Positions 52,538 to 61,260 of a stretch of 64,000 bases of DNA are shown one piece after another. The stretch covers positions 248,001 to 312,000 of the forward strand of contig NZ_CP016779.1 in the NCBI RefSeq assembly GCF_002288305.1, given 5' to 3'. The number at the start of each line of letters is the position of its first letter. The stretch's first letter is position 1. This DNA is from Candidatus Nanopelagicus abundans. Its GTDB lineage: Bacteria; Actinomycetota; Actinomycetes; Nanopelagicales; Nanopelagicaceae. Both the position numbers and the translations under genes were made by a program. The notes under the pieces are model-generated. The model was not told the DNA's origin. It was given only the letters and a program-made list of their open reading frames with translations, and did no database searches.

Positions 52538-54346
52538 ATGGCCGGTCGAATTAAAGATGAGGATGTCACCCACATCCGTGATCACTCACCAATTGATGAT
52601 GTCGTTGGTGATTATGTTCAATTAAAAAATGCTGGTGGTGGCCAGAAAAAAGGATTGTGTCCATTTCATGATGAGAAGAGTCCATCTTTTCATGTAACAC
52701 CAAGTAAAGGATATTTTCACTGCTTTGGTTGCCAGGTAGGCGGTGATGTAATTGCATTTATTATGAAATTAGAACACTTAACATTTATGGAGACGATTGA
52801 AAGATTAGCCGATCGAATTGGTTACACACTTCGATATGAGAACACAGGTGTTAATACTGGACCATCAATTAATCGATCAAGATTAGTGGCGGCAAATACA
52901 GCTGCCTCTATTTTTTATCAAGAGCAACTACAACTTCCAATAGCGCAAATTGGTCGAGATTTTTTAACTAAACGTGGCTTTGATCGCGATGCTGCAAAAA
53001 ACTTTAATGTTGGCTACGCCCCTGATGAATGGGATGGGCTATATAAACATCTAAAAGGATCAGGTTTTAGTGATGAAGAATTAAACCTTGCTGGCTTAGT
53101 TAAAGAGGGAAGTAAGGGCATGATTGATCGATATCGAAATCGATTGATCTGGCCAGTTAAAGATATTTCAGGTGATGTAGTTGGCTTTGGCGCAAGGAAA
53201 TTAGCAAGTGATGAGGTTGATACTGGACCAAAGTATTTAAATTCACCAGAGACGCCGGTATATAAAAAGAATCAAATTTTATACGGCCTTGATATGGCAA
53301 AAAAAGAGATTGCAAAAAATCGCCAAGTAGTAATTGTTGAAGGTTACACAGATGTAATGGCTGCACACCTTGCGGGGATAAGCACTGCAGTTGCTACTTG
53401 TGGCACAGCCTTCGGTGATGAACACATCAGAATTATTCGAAGATTACTTATGGATGCAGATGCTTTTCGTGGTGAGGTTATCTTTACATTTGATGGCGAT
53501 GCTGCGGGCCAAAAAGCTGCGCTACGTGCTTTTGAAGATGATCAAAAATTTGTTGCTCAAACATTTGTTGCCGTTGAACCAAATGGCATGGATCCATGTG
53601 AACTACGACAAGCCCATGGTGATGACGCTGTTCGAAACCTAGTTGCAAGAAGAGTTCCACTATTTGAGTTCGCCATTAAATCAGTGATTGCAAATTATGA
53701 TATTACTGCAGCTGAGGGAAGAGTTAATGCTTTAAATCAGGTTGCGCCATTAATTGGCAAGATTAGAGATGCTTCACTAAGGCCTGAGTATGTAAGGCTT
53801 CTTGCTGGCTGGCTTGGTATGGAAGTAGATATTGTTTCATCCGCTGTTAAGAAAATTGGTAAAGCTAGTGAAGGATTAAGTGAGAAAAGGGTTAATTTAA
53901 CTGATCCAGTTTTGGTATTAGAGCGTGAAGTATTAAAAGTTAAATTACAACTACCAGAACTTGCCCATGGCTGGGTTGACTTAGAATCAAGCGCCTTCTC
54001 ATTTCCATTGTATTCATCCCTTCGAACATTAATTGATAACCAAAAAGAATTTGATACCCAAGAGCTAATTAATAAGTGTGACAGCGATGAACTTAAGTCA
54101 TTAGTTACTGAATTAATTGTTGAACCAATTAGAACTGATGGTGAGGTTTCAGAACGCTACATCACTAGTATTTTTGCTCGCCTGCGTGAGGTTGCACTTA
54201 GTAGATCTATTGCTGAGATTAAGTCCACTTTGCAGCGTTTAAATCCAGTAGAGAATGATGCGCAGTACCAAGAGATATTTGGCCAACTAGTTGGCATGGA
54301 GGCAGCAAGGCGGGTTCAAAAAGAGTTGGCGCTGGGGGAGAGCTAG
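52538..54346 (+). CDS. dnaG: DNA primase
   Basis: The 602-residue primase has the N-terminal zinc finger CPFHDEKSPSFHVTPSKGYFHCFGC (split Cys/His ligands, around 42-66), the RNA polymerase domain with VIVEGYTDVMAAHLAG and TFDGDAAGQKAALRAFE (TOPRIM acidic residues), and a C-terminal helicase-binding region. Size and order match the family. Confidence 0.96.
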   Translation: MAGRIKDEDVTHIRDHSPIDDVVGDYVQLKNAGGGQKKGLCPFHDEKSPSFHVTPSKGYFHCFGCQVGGDVIAFIMKLEHLTFMETIERLADRIGYTLRYENTGVNTGPSINRSRLVAANTAASIFYQEQLQLPIAQIGRDFLTKRGFDRDAAKNFNVGYAPDEWDGLYKHLKGSGFSDEELNLAGLVKEGSKGMIDRYRNRLIWPVKDISGDVVGFGARKLASDEVDTGPKYLNSPETPVYKKNQILYGLDMAKKEIAKNRQVVIVEGYTDVMAAHLAGISTAVATCGTAFGDEHIRIIRRLLMDADAFRGEVIFTFDGDAAGQKAALRAFEDDQKFVAQTFVAVEPNGMDPCELRQAHGDDAVRNLVARRVPLFEFAIKSVIANYDITAAEGRVNALNQVAPLIGKIRDASLRPEYVRLLAGWLGMEVDIVSSAVKKIGKASEGLSEKRVNLTDPVLVLEREVLKVKLQLPELAHGWVDLESSAFSFPLYSSLRTLIDNQKEFDTQELINKCDSDELKSLVTELIVEPIRTDGEVSERYITSIFARLREVALSRSIAEIKSTLQRLNPVENDAQYQEIFGQLVGMEAARRVQKELALGES

Positions 54347-54364
54347 AGTAAAACTGCGCAGGAT

Positions 54365-54392
54365 TTGAGCACGACCTTTTATTAGATAGTAT
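54365..54392 (+). promoter_or_regulatory. Promoter of tRNA-Asn
   Basis: TTGAGC (54365-54370) and TAGTAT (54387-54392) are spaced 16 nt apart, 35 nt before the tRNA. The match to the consensus is moderate. Confidence 0.55.
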
Positions 54393-54427
54393 TTGCCCAC
54401 AACAAGGAATCAAAAAGTAAGTTGTAT

Positions 54428-54500
54428 TCCCTGATAGCTCAATTGGCAGAGCAGCCGGCTGTTAACCGGCAGGTTCTTGGTTCGAGTCCAAGTCAGGGAG
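54428..54500 (+). tRNA. tRNA-Asn (GTT)
   Basis: A full cloverleaf is present: acceptor TCCCTGA/TCAGGGA, D stem GCTC/GAGC, anticodon stem GCCGG/CCGGC with loop CTGTTAA (anticodon GTT), and T stem CTTGG/CCAAG with TTCGAGT. The discriminator is G at 54500. CCA is not encoded; the sequence continues C-A-T-G, so the ATG of the next gene begins 2 nt after the tRNA. Confidence 0.97.
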
Positions 54501-54501
54501 C

Positions 54502-54741
54502 ATGGCGCTATACCGAGTACAGGTTGCATTACCTGACCGACCAGGTTCACTTGGTGCGGTCGCATCTGCAATTGGTTTTGCAGGAGGAGATATTCGCGGT
54601 CTAGTTGTTTTAAGAAGTGAAGATGGTCGCGGTATTGATGACATCACAATCGCAGTTCCAGGAAGTGATCCAACTGATTTAGTTAATGTTTTAAAGGCAA
54701 TCGGTGGTGTTGAAGTTATTTCAATTACGCCAGTAAATTAA
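54502..54741 (+). CDS. ACT-domain protein
   Basis: The 79-residue protein is a single ACT domain: YRVQVALPDRPGSLGAVASAIGFAGGDI with the ligand-binding D-x-PGxLG turn, and a second strand-helix unit ending VEVISITP. ACT domains bind amino acids as regulators. The ATG is 2 nt after tRNA-Asn and no ribosome site is possible upstream except inside the tRNA. The mRNA is therefore probably leaderless after tRNA 3' processing. Confidence 0.85.
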   Translation: MALYRVQVALPDRPGSLGAVASAIGFAGGDIRGLVVLRSEDGRGIDDITIAVPGSDPTDLVNVLKAIGGVEVISITPVN

Positions 54742-55844
54742 AGCTTAACTGCGCTAAGTTGCTGAGCTGATTGTTCTGGCTCTAAATCCATAATAAATGC
54801 ACCCATTGCCGATTCAGATCCAGATAGGTACTTAAGTTTTCCAGGTTGACGCCTTACTGAAACTATTTGCCAATGCAGGCGCATACTATCTTTGCCAGAA
54901 TTTACAGGTGCCTGATACCAAGAGGCGATATAAGCCATTTCAATTCCAAATACACCATCTAATCTACTTAAAACCTCTTTAGCTATTGGAGCAAATGCAG
55001 CTGATTGCTTTTCATCTAAGCCGCTCATATTCGATACACCTCGCAATGGTGCTATATGAATTTCAAATGGGTATCTAGCAGCGTATGGAACATAGGCAAT
55101 CCATTCACTATTTTGAGAAATAATTCGCTTTTCATCTTTTATCTCACGCTTAATTACCTCATCAAGTAAGACTTTACCTGTCTTTGCTAAGTGATCATTT
55201 GCTACTTGTAGCATCTTTTCAATTTTAGGTGGCAGAAATGAGTAGGCATAGATCTGCCCATGTGGGTGAGAAAGTGTCACACCAACTTCCTCGCCTCGAT
55301 TTTCAAATATATAAACCTGCTCAATGAACGGTAATTTAGAAAGTGCGCTATCTCTATCTTTCCAAGCCTCTAATACTGCTCTGATTTGTTTCTCACTTAG
55401 TTTTGCAAAACTTGAACTGTGATCTGAGGTGTAGCAAACAACCTCACAAGCACCAGCTGCATCAACATCAGGAGTTGTTAGTCCAGAGAACTGCGCAAGT
55501 TTGAAATTACCTTTTGGAGTAGTAAGTGCGGGAGCGCGATTGCCAAAAACTGCAACCTCATAATCTTTATCTGGAATTTCAGTTAATTTATCATCGGTAC
55601 TTGCACATAATGGACACAATTCTTTAGGGGGTAAGAAAACTCGATGCTGGCGATGAGATGCAATTACTACCCATTCATCAACTAATGGATCAAGTCGTAA
55701 ATGGCCGATTCCAGGTTGGGCTTCTTCATTTCTCTTATCTGCTGCAGATCTATTTTTCTCACTGCTATCGTAGTAAGAGATATCTCTACCGTCTGCAAGT
55801 TTTAAATCACTGCGATAAATATCGCCAGGTAATTTTTGAACCAT
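54738..55844 (-). CDS. galT: Galactose-1-phosphate uridylyltransferase
   Basis: GalT of the Leloir pathway swaps galactose-1-phosphate and UDP-glucose. The 368-residue HIT-superfamily protein has CPLCAST (zinc), the catalytic SHPHGQIYAYSFLPP (H-P-H, around 198) and SEWIAYVPYAARYPFEIHIAP. galK and galE are not adjacent. It overlaps the convergent ACT gene by 4 nt. Confidence 0.93.
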   Translation of the reverse strand: MVQKLPGDIYRSDLKLADGRDISYYDSSEKNRSAADKRNEEAQPGIGHLRLDPLVDEWVVIASHRQHRVFLPPKELCPLCASTDDKLTEIPDKDYEVAVFGNRAPALTTPKGNFKLAQFSGLTTPDVDAAGACEVVCYTSDHSSSFAKLSEKQIRAVLEAWKDRDSALSKLPFIEQVYIFENRGEEVGVTLSHPHGQIYAYSFLPPKIEKMLQVANDHLAKTGKVLLDEVIKREIKDEKRIISQNSEWIAYVPYAARYPFEIHIAPLRGVSNMSGLDEKQSAAFAPIAKEVLSRLDGVFGIEMAYIASWYQAPVNSGKDSMRLHWQIVSVRRQPGKLKYLSGSESAMGAFIMDLEPEQSAQQLSAVKL

Positions 55845-55869
55845 AATGGGTTAAGAGTAGTGCAAAGAA

Positions 55870-57492
55870 TCAGTGCTTTATTTGTTTAGAGCAGCCGTCG
55901 GTTGGTTTTTTAGTAGTCGTTGGCTTTGGAGTTGGTGAGGGTTTAGGAAGATCTACCCCTTGTGCCAAGGTAATTGGCAGAAGTAATTCGATATCAGCAT
56001 GAGTTTTGGATATGTCAACATAATTTAGTGTTCCTTCGGTAATTCCAGCTGGCAGCCCTTCAATTGTTAATTCCCATCTACCACTGGCAGATCGAACTGG
56101 CGTTTGTTTTTTAATTTTAATATTTTTATCTGTTGGACGAAAAACTACTGTGCCAGTGACAACTGGAGTTCCAATACTTCTAAATACCTCAACATTTATT
56201 TCAACAGGCTTATTAGTATCTGTTGCAGCCACCGAAATAAGATTCATTTTAGTGGCTTCATTTATTGGCATTAAATCAACTGTTTCTGGTTGCCATTTAC
56301 CTTTAACAAGAGATAGAAATTGATCAGGAGTTCCCCTGAAAACATTTAAATCAAGACGTGCACTTGGTACGCCATATTTTTCACCGATTCCACATGATGA
56401 GTACTGCCAAATTTGCCATTGAGATGAACAGTTTGCAGTACTCCAAGAGTGAACAAAGCAACCAATAGGCAGCCTTTGACCAGGTTGAGCAATCGGATCT
56501 GCGGGATTAATTGTGTAGTGCGCAAGCCAAAGTGGATATTGACGCAATATCTCACTACGTGATGTAGCACTTTCTAGAAATTGTGAATAAGAGTATAAAA
56601 ATGGTTTACGTCCAGTTTTTTCTTCAACAGTTTGTAACCAGGTCTCTGCCCATAAGGTAACTAAACTTCTAGGTAAAGTTTTTATGCATGCTCCTGAACT
56701 ATTTTTCTTTACACAATTATTTTCCAAATCAAGGGCCAGTGGTAAATCTCGTTCGTTATACCCACCCAGGGAGGCTAGGCGCCAAATAACTTTTTGTGCC
56801 TGTGCTTTGGCATCTCTTATTACATATGCCTCATCAGTGCTGTTTGGCAGGTAAGCAAAGTGATACATCCCGGTATAAAGCCCGGCAGCTTGGGCAGCAT
56901 TTCTATCGCCAACTAACCACTTCATTGTTTCAATATCTGCTTTTTCTTGTGCATCAGATGCCTTAATTAACACAAAGCGCATGCCAGCATCAAACTTCTT
57001 TTTAAAATCTATCGGTTTATCATATGGATGCTGCCACCTACTTATATCTGAGCCTTGAATTCGCCCACCAGTTAACTTACTTGTCTCTGGGGTAATAAAT
57101 AAAGCATTTGTATCTATGAAAGTTTTAGAATTATCAACTGTAAAATTGGCAGATTTTGTTGTCAGTTTCTTCTTACCCACCGTAACAGTTGCTCGATACT
57201 TTCCCTCCGCTTTAATTGCAGTTGCAACAGTGGTAATTCGCCAGGATCCACTACTTGATGAGTTTGTTTTAAGTGGCGTAACTTTCCATACTTGTCCATC
57301 AAATGAACTTATTGAAATACTTGCCTTACCAGCAGGTTTAACTTGCCCATAGAAAGTAACTAAAGATTCACCAGCATTTGGTGTGCTTTGAACATAAAAA
57401 GTTGCAGAAGTTTTTGCAGTCGCACTATGAGAGGCAGGAGTAAGTCCTGAAAAAGTGACTAGCAGTACTAAAAAGGAGCTAAGTCTTTTCAC
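55870..57492 (-). CDS. Secreted GH25-family lysozyme-like protein
   Basis: The 540-residue protein has a signal peptide (MKRLSSFLVLLVTFSG..., cleavage near SHSA), an Ig-like/bacterial surface domain at about 30-120, and a GH25 catalytic domain at about 145-400 with GSDISRWQHPYDKPIDFKKKF, MYHFAYLP and LALDLENN (catalytic acids Asp and Glu). A second beta-rich domain and a Pro/Thr/Lys tail (PKPSPTPKPTTTKKP) follow. It would hydrolyse peptidoglycan at the cell surface. It is the last gene of a four-gene minus-strand operon. Confidence 0.85.
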   Translation of the reverse strand: MKRLSSFLVLLVTFSGLTPASHSATAKTSATFYVQSTPNAGESLVTFYGQVKPAGKASISISSFDGQVWKVTPLKTNSSSSGSWRITTVATAIKAEGKYRATVTVGKKKLTTKSANFTVDNSKTFIDTNALFITPETSKLTGGRIQGSDISRWQHPYDKPIDFKKKFDAGMRFVLIKASDAQEKADIETMKWLVGDRNAAQAAGLYTGMYHFAYLPNSTDEAYVIRDAKAQAQKVIWRLASLGGYNERDLPLALDLENNCVKKNSSGACIKTLPRSLVTLWAETWLQTVEEKTGRKPFLYSYSQFLESATSRSEILRQYPLWLAHYTINPADPIAQPGQRLPIGCFVHSWSTANCSSQWQIWQYSSCGIGEKYGVPSARLDLNVFRGTPDQFLSLVKGKWQPETVDLMPINEATKMNLISVAATDTNKPVEINVEVFRSIGTPVVTGTVVFRPTDKNIKIKKQTPVRSASGRWELTIEGLPAGITEGTLNYVDISKTHADIELLLPITLAQGVDLPKPSPTPKPTTTKKPTDGCSKQIKH

Positions 57493-57749
57493 CGCTCTAT
57501 TATTGTGGGTGTAATACCTAAAACTGATTTAATTGCGCTGATTAATGACTGAGTGTGGTCTGAATTACGAGTTTTTTTAAAATCATGAGGGTTTGCAAAC
57601 TTCTGGCTATCAGAAAAATCTAAGGTTAGCTCATTATTTTCAAAGGAAACCAATCTGGCATCAAAAAATGCAATCCAAGCAACTCGATTCTGATCTAGTA
57701 GTGAGTCTAGAACTTCATTCCAACTAGATTTAATTTGATCAAGATCCAT
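57489..57749 (-). CDS. Small protein like the C-terminal domain of DNA polymerase III gamma/tau
   Basis: The 86-residue product reads IKSSWNEVLDSLLDQNRVAWIAFFDARLVSFENNELTLDFSDS, then RNSDHTQSLISAIKSVLGITPTI. This resembles the domain after the ATPase core in actinobacterial DnaX (W..VL.....R..W......V.....TL.L.F, then .RN.D.....I..VLG). No AAA+ core, Walker motif or zinc finger is present. It overlaps the GH25 gene by 4 nt and the preceding small membrane gene is 3 nt away. The similarity is by eye. Confidence 0.5.
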   Translation of the reverse strand: MDLDQIKSSWNEVLDSLLDQNRVAWIAFFDARLVSFENNELTLDFSDSQKFANPHDFKKTRNSDHTQSLISAIKSVLGITPTIIER

Positions 57750-57752
57750 GTA

Positions 57753-57998
57753 TTAAATGATGAAGCTATAAGCAATTAAAATTACAAAGGCAGCTAATGA
57801 GATTAATTTAGTTACCCTTTTCAATAAGATATTAGAAATTTTAGGAATAAAGGTTAATCCAAGGATTACTGCGCCAATAAAGATTAAAACTGAGCTTTTA
57901 GAAAGATTTCCCTCTGAACCTGTTTGATACATAAGGTTAATCAAGCCTGTAGCTAATAAAGCATAGGCAGCAAATCTATAATTATTTAGCGGATTCAT
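57753..57998 (-). CDS. Small membrane protein of unknown function
   Basis: The 81-residue protein has hydrophobic segments at about residues 8-24, 35-52 and 62-80, with short charged turns. No motif is recognised. It overlaps the GMC oxidoreductase gene by 1 nt and lies directly before the DnaX-like gene, so it is a member of that operon. Confidence 0.65.
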   Translation of the reverse strand: MNPLNNYRFAAYALLATGLINLMYQTGSEGNLSKSSVLIFIGAVILGLTFIPKISNILLKRVTKLISLAAFVILIAYSFII

Positions 57999-59518
57999 TA
58001 TTTGGCTAAATCTGACTTAGCTACAACCCGTAAGGCTTGGGCGGCAATAGTTAATGCTGGATTTACCGAAGCAGATGATGGGAAAAAACCACCATCAATT
58101 AAATACAAATTTTCGACGTCATGAGTTTTACAGTACTGATCTACAACTGATTTTTTTGGATCATTTCCAGAAACGGTTGTACCGCATTGGTGGGCATTCA
58201 TTGATAAATCAAATGGTTGTTTAAAAATTGCTTGATATCCAGATTTTCTCATAACCTTTAAGGTTTTCTTCATAAGTTTCTTATGTGTACGCATACCAAC
58301 TGGTTTGCGGGTAATTTTCACCTGATTCTTTTCATCAATTGTAACTCTATTTTCTTTACTAGGTAGATCCTCATTCATCACAAGAAATTCAACACTTCGG
58401 TTCGCAATATAGTTAAGAATTGGTAGTGGTACTTTTGTAGCATAACTTTTCATCATAATTCCTTGAACTTTACCAATTAACTGGATAATTCCAAGTGGAT
58501 AGCCTTTTCCGCCATCAAAATACCAATCTGAAAAGGATAAAGTCTTTTGAAAAGTCACATTATTTTTACGTTTGAAATCAAAGGCAGCAATATGAGTATT
58601 AACATGCATCATAAAATTACGCCCCACCATATCTGAAGAATTTGCCACTCCATTTGGTGCTTTCACTGATTTGGATCTAAGAAGTAGGGCTGAAGTTAAT
58701 ACAGCACCACATGAGAGCACGAACTTCTTTCCGCGAACCTTATATTCACCATTTGGACCCTTAACCAGCAAATAATCAACTCTTTTACCATCATCGGTTA
58801 GTTCAATTTTAATTACTTCTGCTGAGGTTTGTAGTTTTACTTTTCCAGTAAGTAGGGCTGGATTTATTGCATTTATCTCTGCATCACTCTTTGCGCCAAC
58901 ACGGCAAGCAAATCCATCACATGTTCTACACACAATACATTTTCCATCATCACCATAATCAATACCCATCGAATTAGAGTGCGGTGTTACTCCAGCTTTT
59001 TTAAGTCGTGTAGCTAATGCAGATATGTATGGATCATGCGGAAGTGCGGGATAGGGGAATGGTTCACTTCTAGGTGGTTCAGTTGGATTCTCGCCAACAT
59101 TGTTATGCACCTTATACATTTTTTCAGCTTCAACATAAAAGGGTTCAATATCCCAATAAGTAAATGGCCATGCAGGAGATTTGCCTTCTAAATGTTGTAG
59201 CTCCTCAAAATCTTTCTCACGAAGGCGAGGTAGGGATGCTCCATACATTTTCGTATTACCACCTACATAAAAATGAACACCAGCCTCAAATTTTTTACCC
59301 TTGCTATCTACCCATACTTCTTTTGATTTATATCGTTTATTTAAAAATACCTCTTTTGGATCCCAATTCTGTTTCTCACTAGGCAATCTTTCACCGCGCT
59401 CTAAAACCAATACGTTCACACCTTTTTTAGCAAGTGCGTATGCAGTCGTTCCACCACCCATACCGGAACCGACAATTACTACATCACTTTCTAGATCAGG
59501 ATTGCTCAAGTTTTTCAC
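57998..59518 (-). CDS. GMC-family FAD oxidoreductase
   Basis: The 506-residue protein begins with VVIVGSGMGGGTTAYALAKKGVNVLVLERG, the FAD-binding Rossmann loop. The middle has CIVCRTCDGFACRVGAKSD (a cysteine-rich insert) and VLSCGAVLTSALLLRS. The end has MNAHQCGTTVSG and VNPALTIAAQALRVV, with the GMC catalytic-His region and C-terminal signature. GMC enzymes oxidise sterols, alcohols or sugars. No signal peptide is seen. It is the first gene of the operon. Confidence 0.82.
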   Translation of the reverse strand: MKNLSNPDLESDVVIVGSGMGGGTTAYALAKKGVNVLVLERGERLPSEKQNWDPKEVFLNKRYKSKEVWVDSKGKKFEAGVHFYVGGNTKMYGASLPRLREKDFEELQHLEGKSPAWPFTYWDIEPFYVEAEKMYKVHNNVGENPTEPPRSEPFPYPALPHDPYISALATRLKKAGVTPHSNSMGIDYGDDGKCIVCRTCDGFACRVGAKSDAEINAINPALLTGKVKLQTSAEVIKIELTDDGKRVDYLLVKGPNGEYKVRGKKFVLSCGAVLTSALLLRSKSVKAPNGVANSSDMVGRNFMMHVNTHIAAFDFKRKNNVTFQKTLSFSDWYFDGGKGYPLGIIQLIGKVQGIMMKSYATKVPLPILNYIANRSVEFLVMNEDLPSKENRVTIDEKNQVKITRKPVGMRTHKKLMKKTLKVMRKSGYQAIFKQPFDLSMNAHQCGTTVSGNDPKKSVVDQYCKTHDVENLYLIDGGFFPSSASVNPALTIAAQALRVVAKSDLAK

Positions 59519-59623
59519 TCCTTAGTAGTAATGCGCAATTTAATCAGATATGGCAGTAGTTGCCAATAGCGTCATCTCAGTTAGTCACTTCCATAATCAA
59601 CTGATTTTACCTATGATTGCTAA

Positions 59624-60463
59624 ATGAATTTTCTAAGCAAAATTACCGGCAGCTTTTCAACTCCATCTGCTGCAAATCCAACTGTTGCAATGGTGGAGGC
59701 TGCATATAAGCACCACGGACTTGATTTTAGATATTTAAATTGTGAGGTTTTGCCAAAAGATTTAGAGGCAGCAGTTAAGGGTGCTAGAGCGATGAACTGG
59801 GTGGGGTTTAATTGTTCCCTTCCTCACAAAGTTGAGGTAATTAAATTCTTAGATGGTCTTGGTGAATCAGCAAAATTAATGGGCGCCGTAAATTGTGTTG
59901 TATTAAGGGATGGTAAATATATTGGAGAAAATACTGATGGTAAGGGTTTTCTAAAATCTCTTAAATCAATTATTGATCCAGCAGGTAAAAGTATTGCCAT
60001 TTTAGGAGCAGGTGGGGCAGCTAGAGCAATAGCAGTTGAGTTAGCACTAGAGAATGCCAGCAGAATTACTGTTGTAAATCGTGATCAAAATAAAGGTAAA
60101 GACTTAGTAGATCTAATTAATAATAAAACTAAGTGTAAGTCTGAATTTAAAGATTGGAGCACTAAATTTGAAGTACCTGATCACGTTCAAATACTGGTAA
60201 ATGCAACCTCAATTGGAATGTCACCAGATATTGACGCCCGAATTAATATTAATCCAGATTCATTTAGGGCAGACTTAGTTGTAGCAGATGTAATTGTTAA
60301 CCCGCCAATGACCAACCTTTTAAAGGATGCCAAGGCAAAAGGATGCCAAATCGTTGATGGCTTGGGCATGGTTATCAACCAGGCCGTACTAGGAATTAAG
60401 TTCTGGACTGGGGAAGATGTTGATCCAGAGGTAATGCGTAAAAAACTTCTAGAAGTTCTTTAG
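59624..60463 (+). CDS. Shikimate dehydrogenase-family protein with variant substrate motif
   Basis: The 279-residue protein has the AroE layout: NCSLPHKVEVI with the catalytic Lys, GENTDGKGFLKSL with the catalytic Asp, AILGAGGAARAIAVEL (NADP loop), VNATSIGM and VDGLGMVINQAVLGIKFWTG. The N-terminal substrate loop reads GSFSTPSAANP where AroE has GxPIxHSLSP, so one of the two shikimate-binding serines is displaced and the specificity may have shifted. It converges on the sugar ABC operon with a 4-nt overlap. Confidence 0.8.
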   Translation: MNFLSKITGSFSTPSAANPTVAMVEAAYKHHGLDFRYLNCEVLPKDLEAAVKGARAMNWVGFNCSLPHKVEVIKFLDGLGESAKLMGAVNCVVLRDGKYIGENTDGKGFLKSLKSIIDPAGKSIAILGAGGAARAIAVELALENASRITVVNRDQNKGKDLVDLINNKTKCKSEFKDWSTKFEVPDHVQILVNATSIGMSPDIDARININPDSFRADLVVADVIVNPPMTNLLKDAKAKGCQIVDGLGMVINQAVLGIKFWTGEDVDPEVMRKKLLEVL

Positions 60464-61260
60464 TTAACTGGTCCTAGGGTTTGATCTTTAGGATCAACCT
60501 TTGTTGCACCAGTCATCACAGCTACAACCTCATTCATCGTGTGGGTCTTAGGAGTAACTACCGCTACTCGCTTACCAAGACGTTGAATGTGAATACGGTC
60601 TGCGATTTCAAATACCTGCGGCATATTGTGGCTAATTAAAATAACCGATAAACCTTTTTCGCGAAGGTTTAGAATCATCTTTAATACTTGCCCTGATTCT
60701 TTAACACCGAGTGCTGCGGTAGGTTCATCTAAAATAATAACCTTTTGCCCAAAAGCAGCCGCACGTGCAACTGAAACTGCTTGGCGCTGACCACCAGATA
60801 AAGTTTCAACCGCTTGCCCCATATTTTGAATAGTTCCAATACCTAGAGCTGCCATATGCTCCTTAGAACTTTTCTTCATGCCTGGGTTATCTAGCATTCT
60901 AAATATTGATCCAAGTGGTCCTTTTTTGCGAACCTCACGGCCCAGGTAAAGATTTGCTGCAATATCAAGTGCGGGTGAAACGGCTAAAGTTTGATAAACA
61001 GTTTCAATACCTGCATCTCTACTATCTTTCTGGCGACGAAAAGTTATCGGTTTTCCATCTATCTCCATAGTTCCGCCATCTGGTAACTCAGCTCCGGATA
61101 GACACTTAATCATCGTTGATTTACCAGCTCCGTTATCTCCAACTACAGCTAAAATCTCACCAGGGAAAAGTTGTAAATCCGCACCATCAATTGCGATTAC
61201 GCGACCATAGGTTTTAACCAGACTTTTTGCTTCAAGTACTGGCGACTTTGATTTACTCAT
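60460..61260 (-). CDS. frcA: Sugar ABC transporter ATP-binding protein, single-domain (FrcA type)
   Basis: The 266-residue ATPase has Walker A GDNGAGKS, the signature LSGGQRQAVSVARA, Walker B VIILDEPTAALG and the switch LISHNM. Ribose-type transporters usually have two fused nucleotide-binding domains (about 500 residues); here only one is present, as in the fructose transporter FrcBCA, so the active ATPase must be a homodimer. It overlaps the permease gene by 4 nt. Confidence 0.85.
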   Translation of the reverse strand: MSKSKSPVLEAKSLVKTYGRVIAIDGADLQLFPGEILAVVGDNGAGKSTMIKCLSGAELPDGGTMEIDGKPITFRRQKDSRDAGIETVYQTLAVSPALDIAANLYLGREVRKKGPLGSIFRMLDNPGMKKSSKEHMAALGIGTIQNMGQAVETLSGGQRQAVSVARAAAFGQKVIILDEPTAALGVKESGQVLKMILNLREKGLSVILISHNMPQVFEIADRIHIQRLGKRVAVVTPKTHTMNEVVAVMTGATKVDPKDQTLGPVN

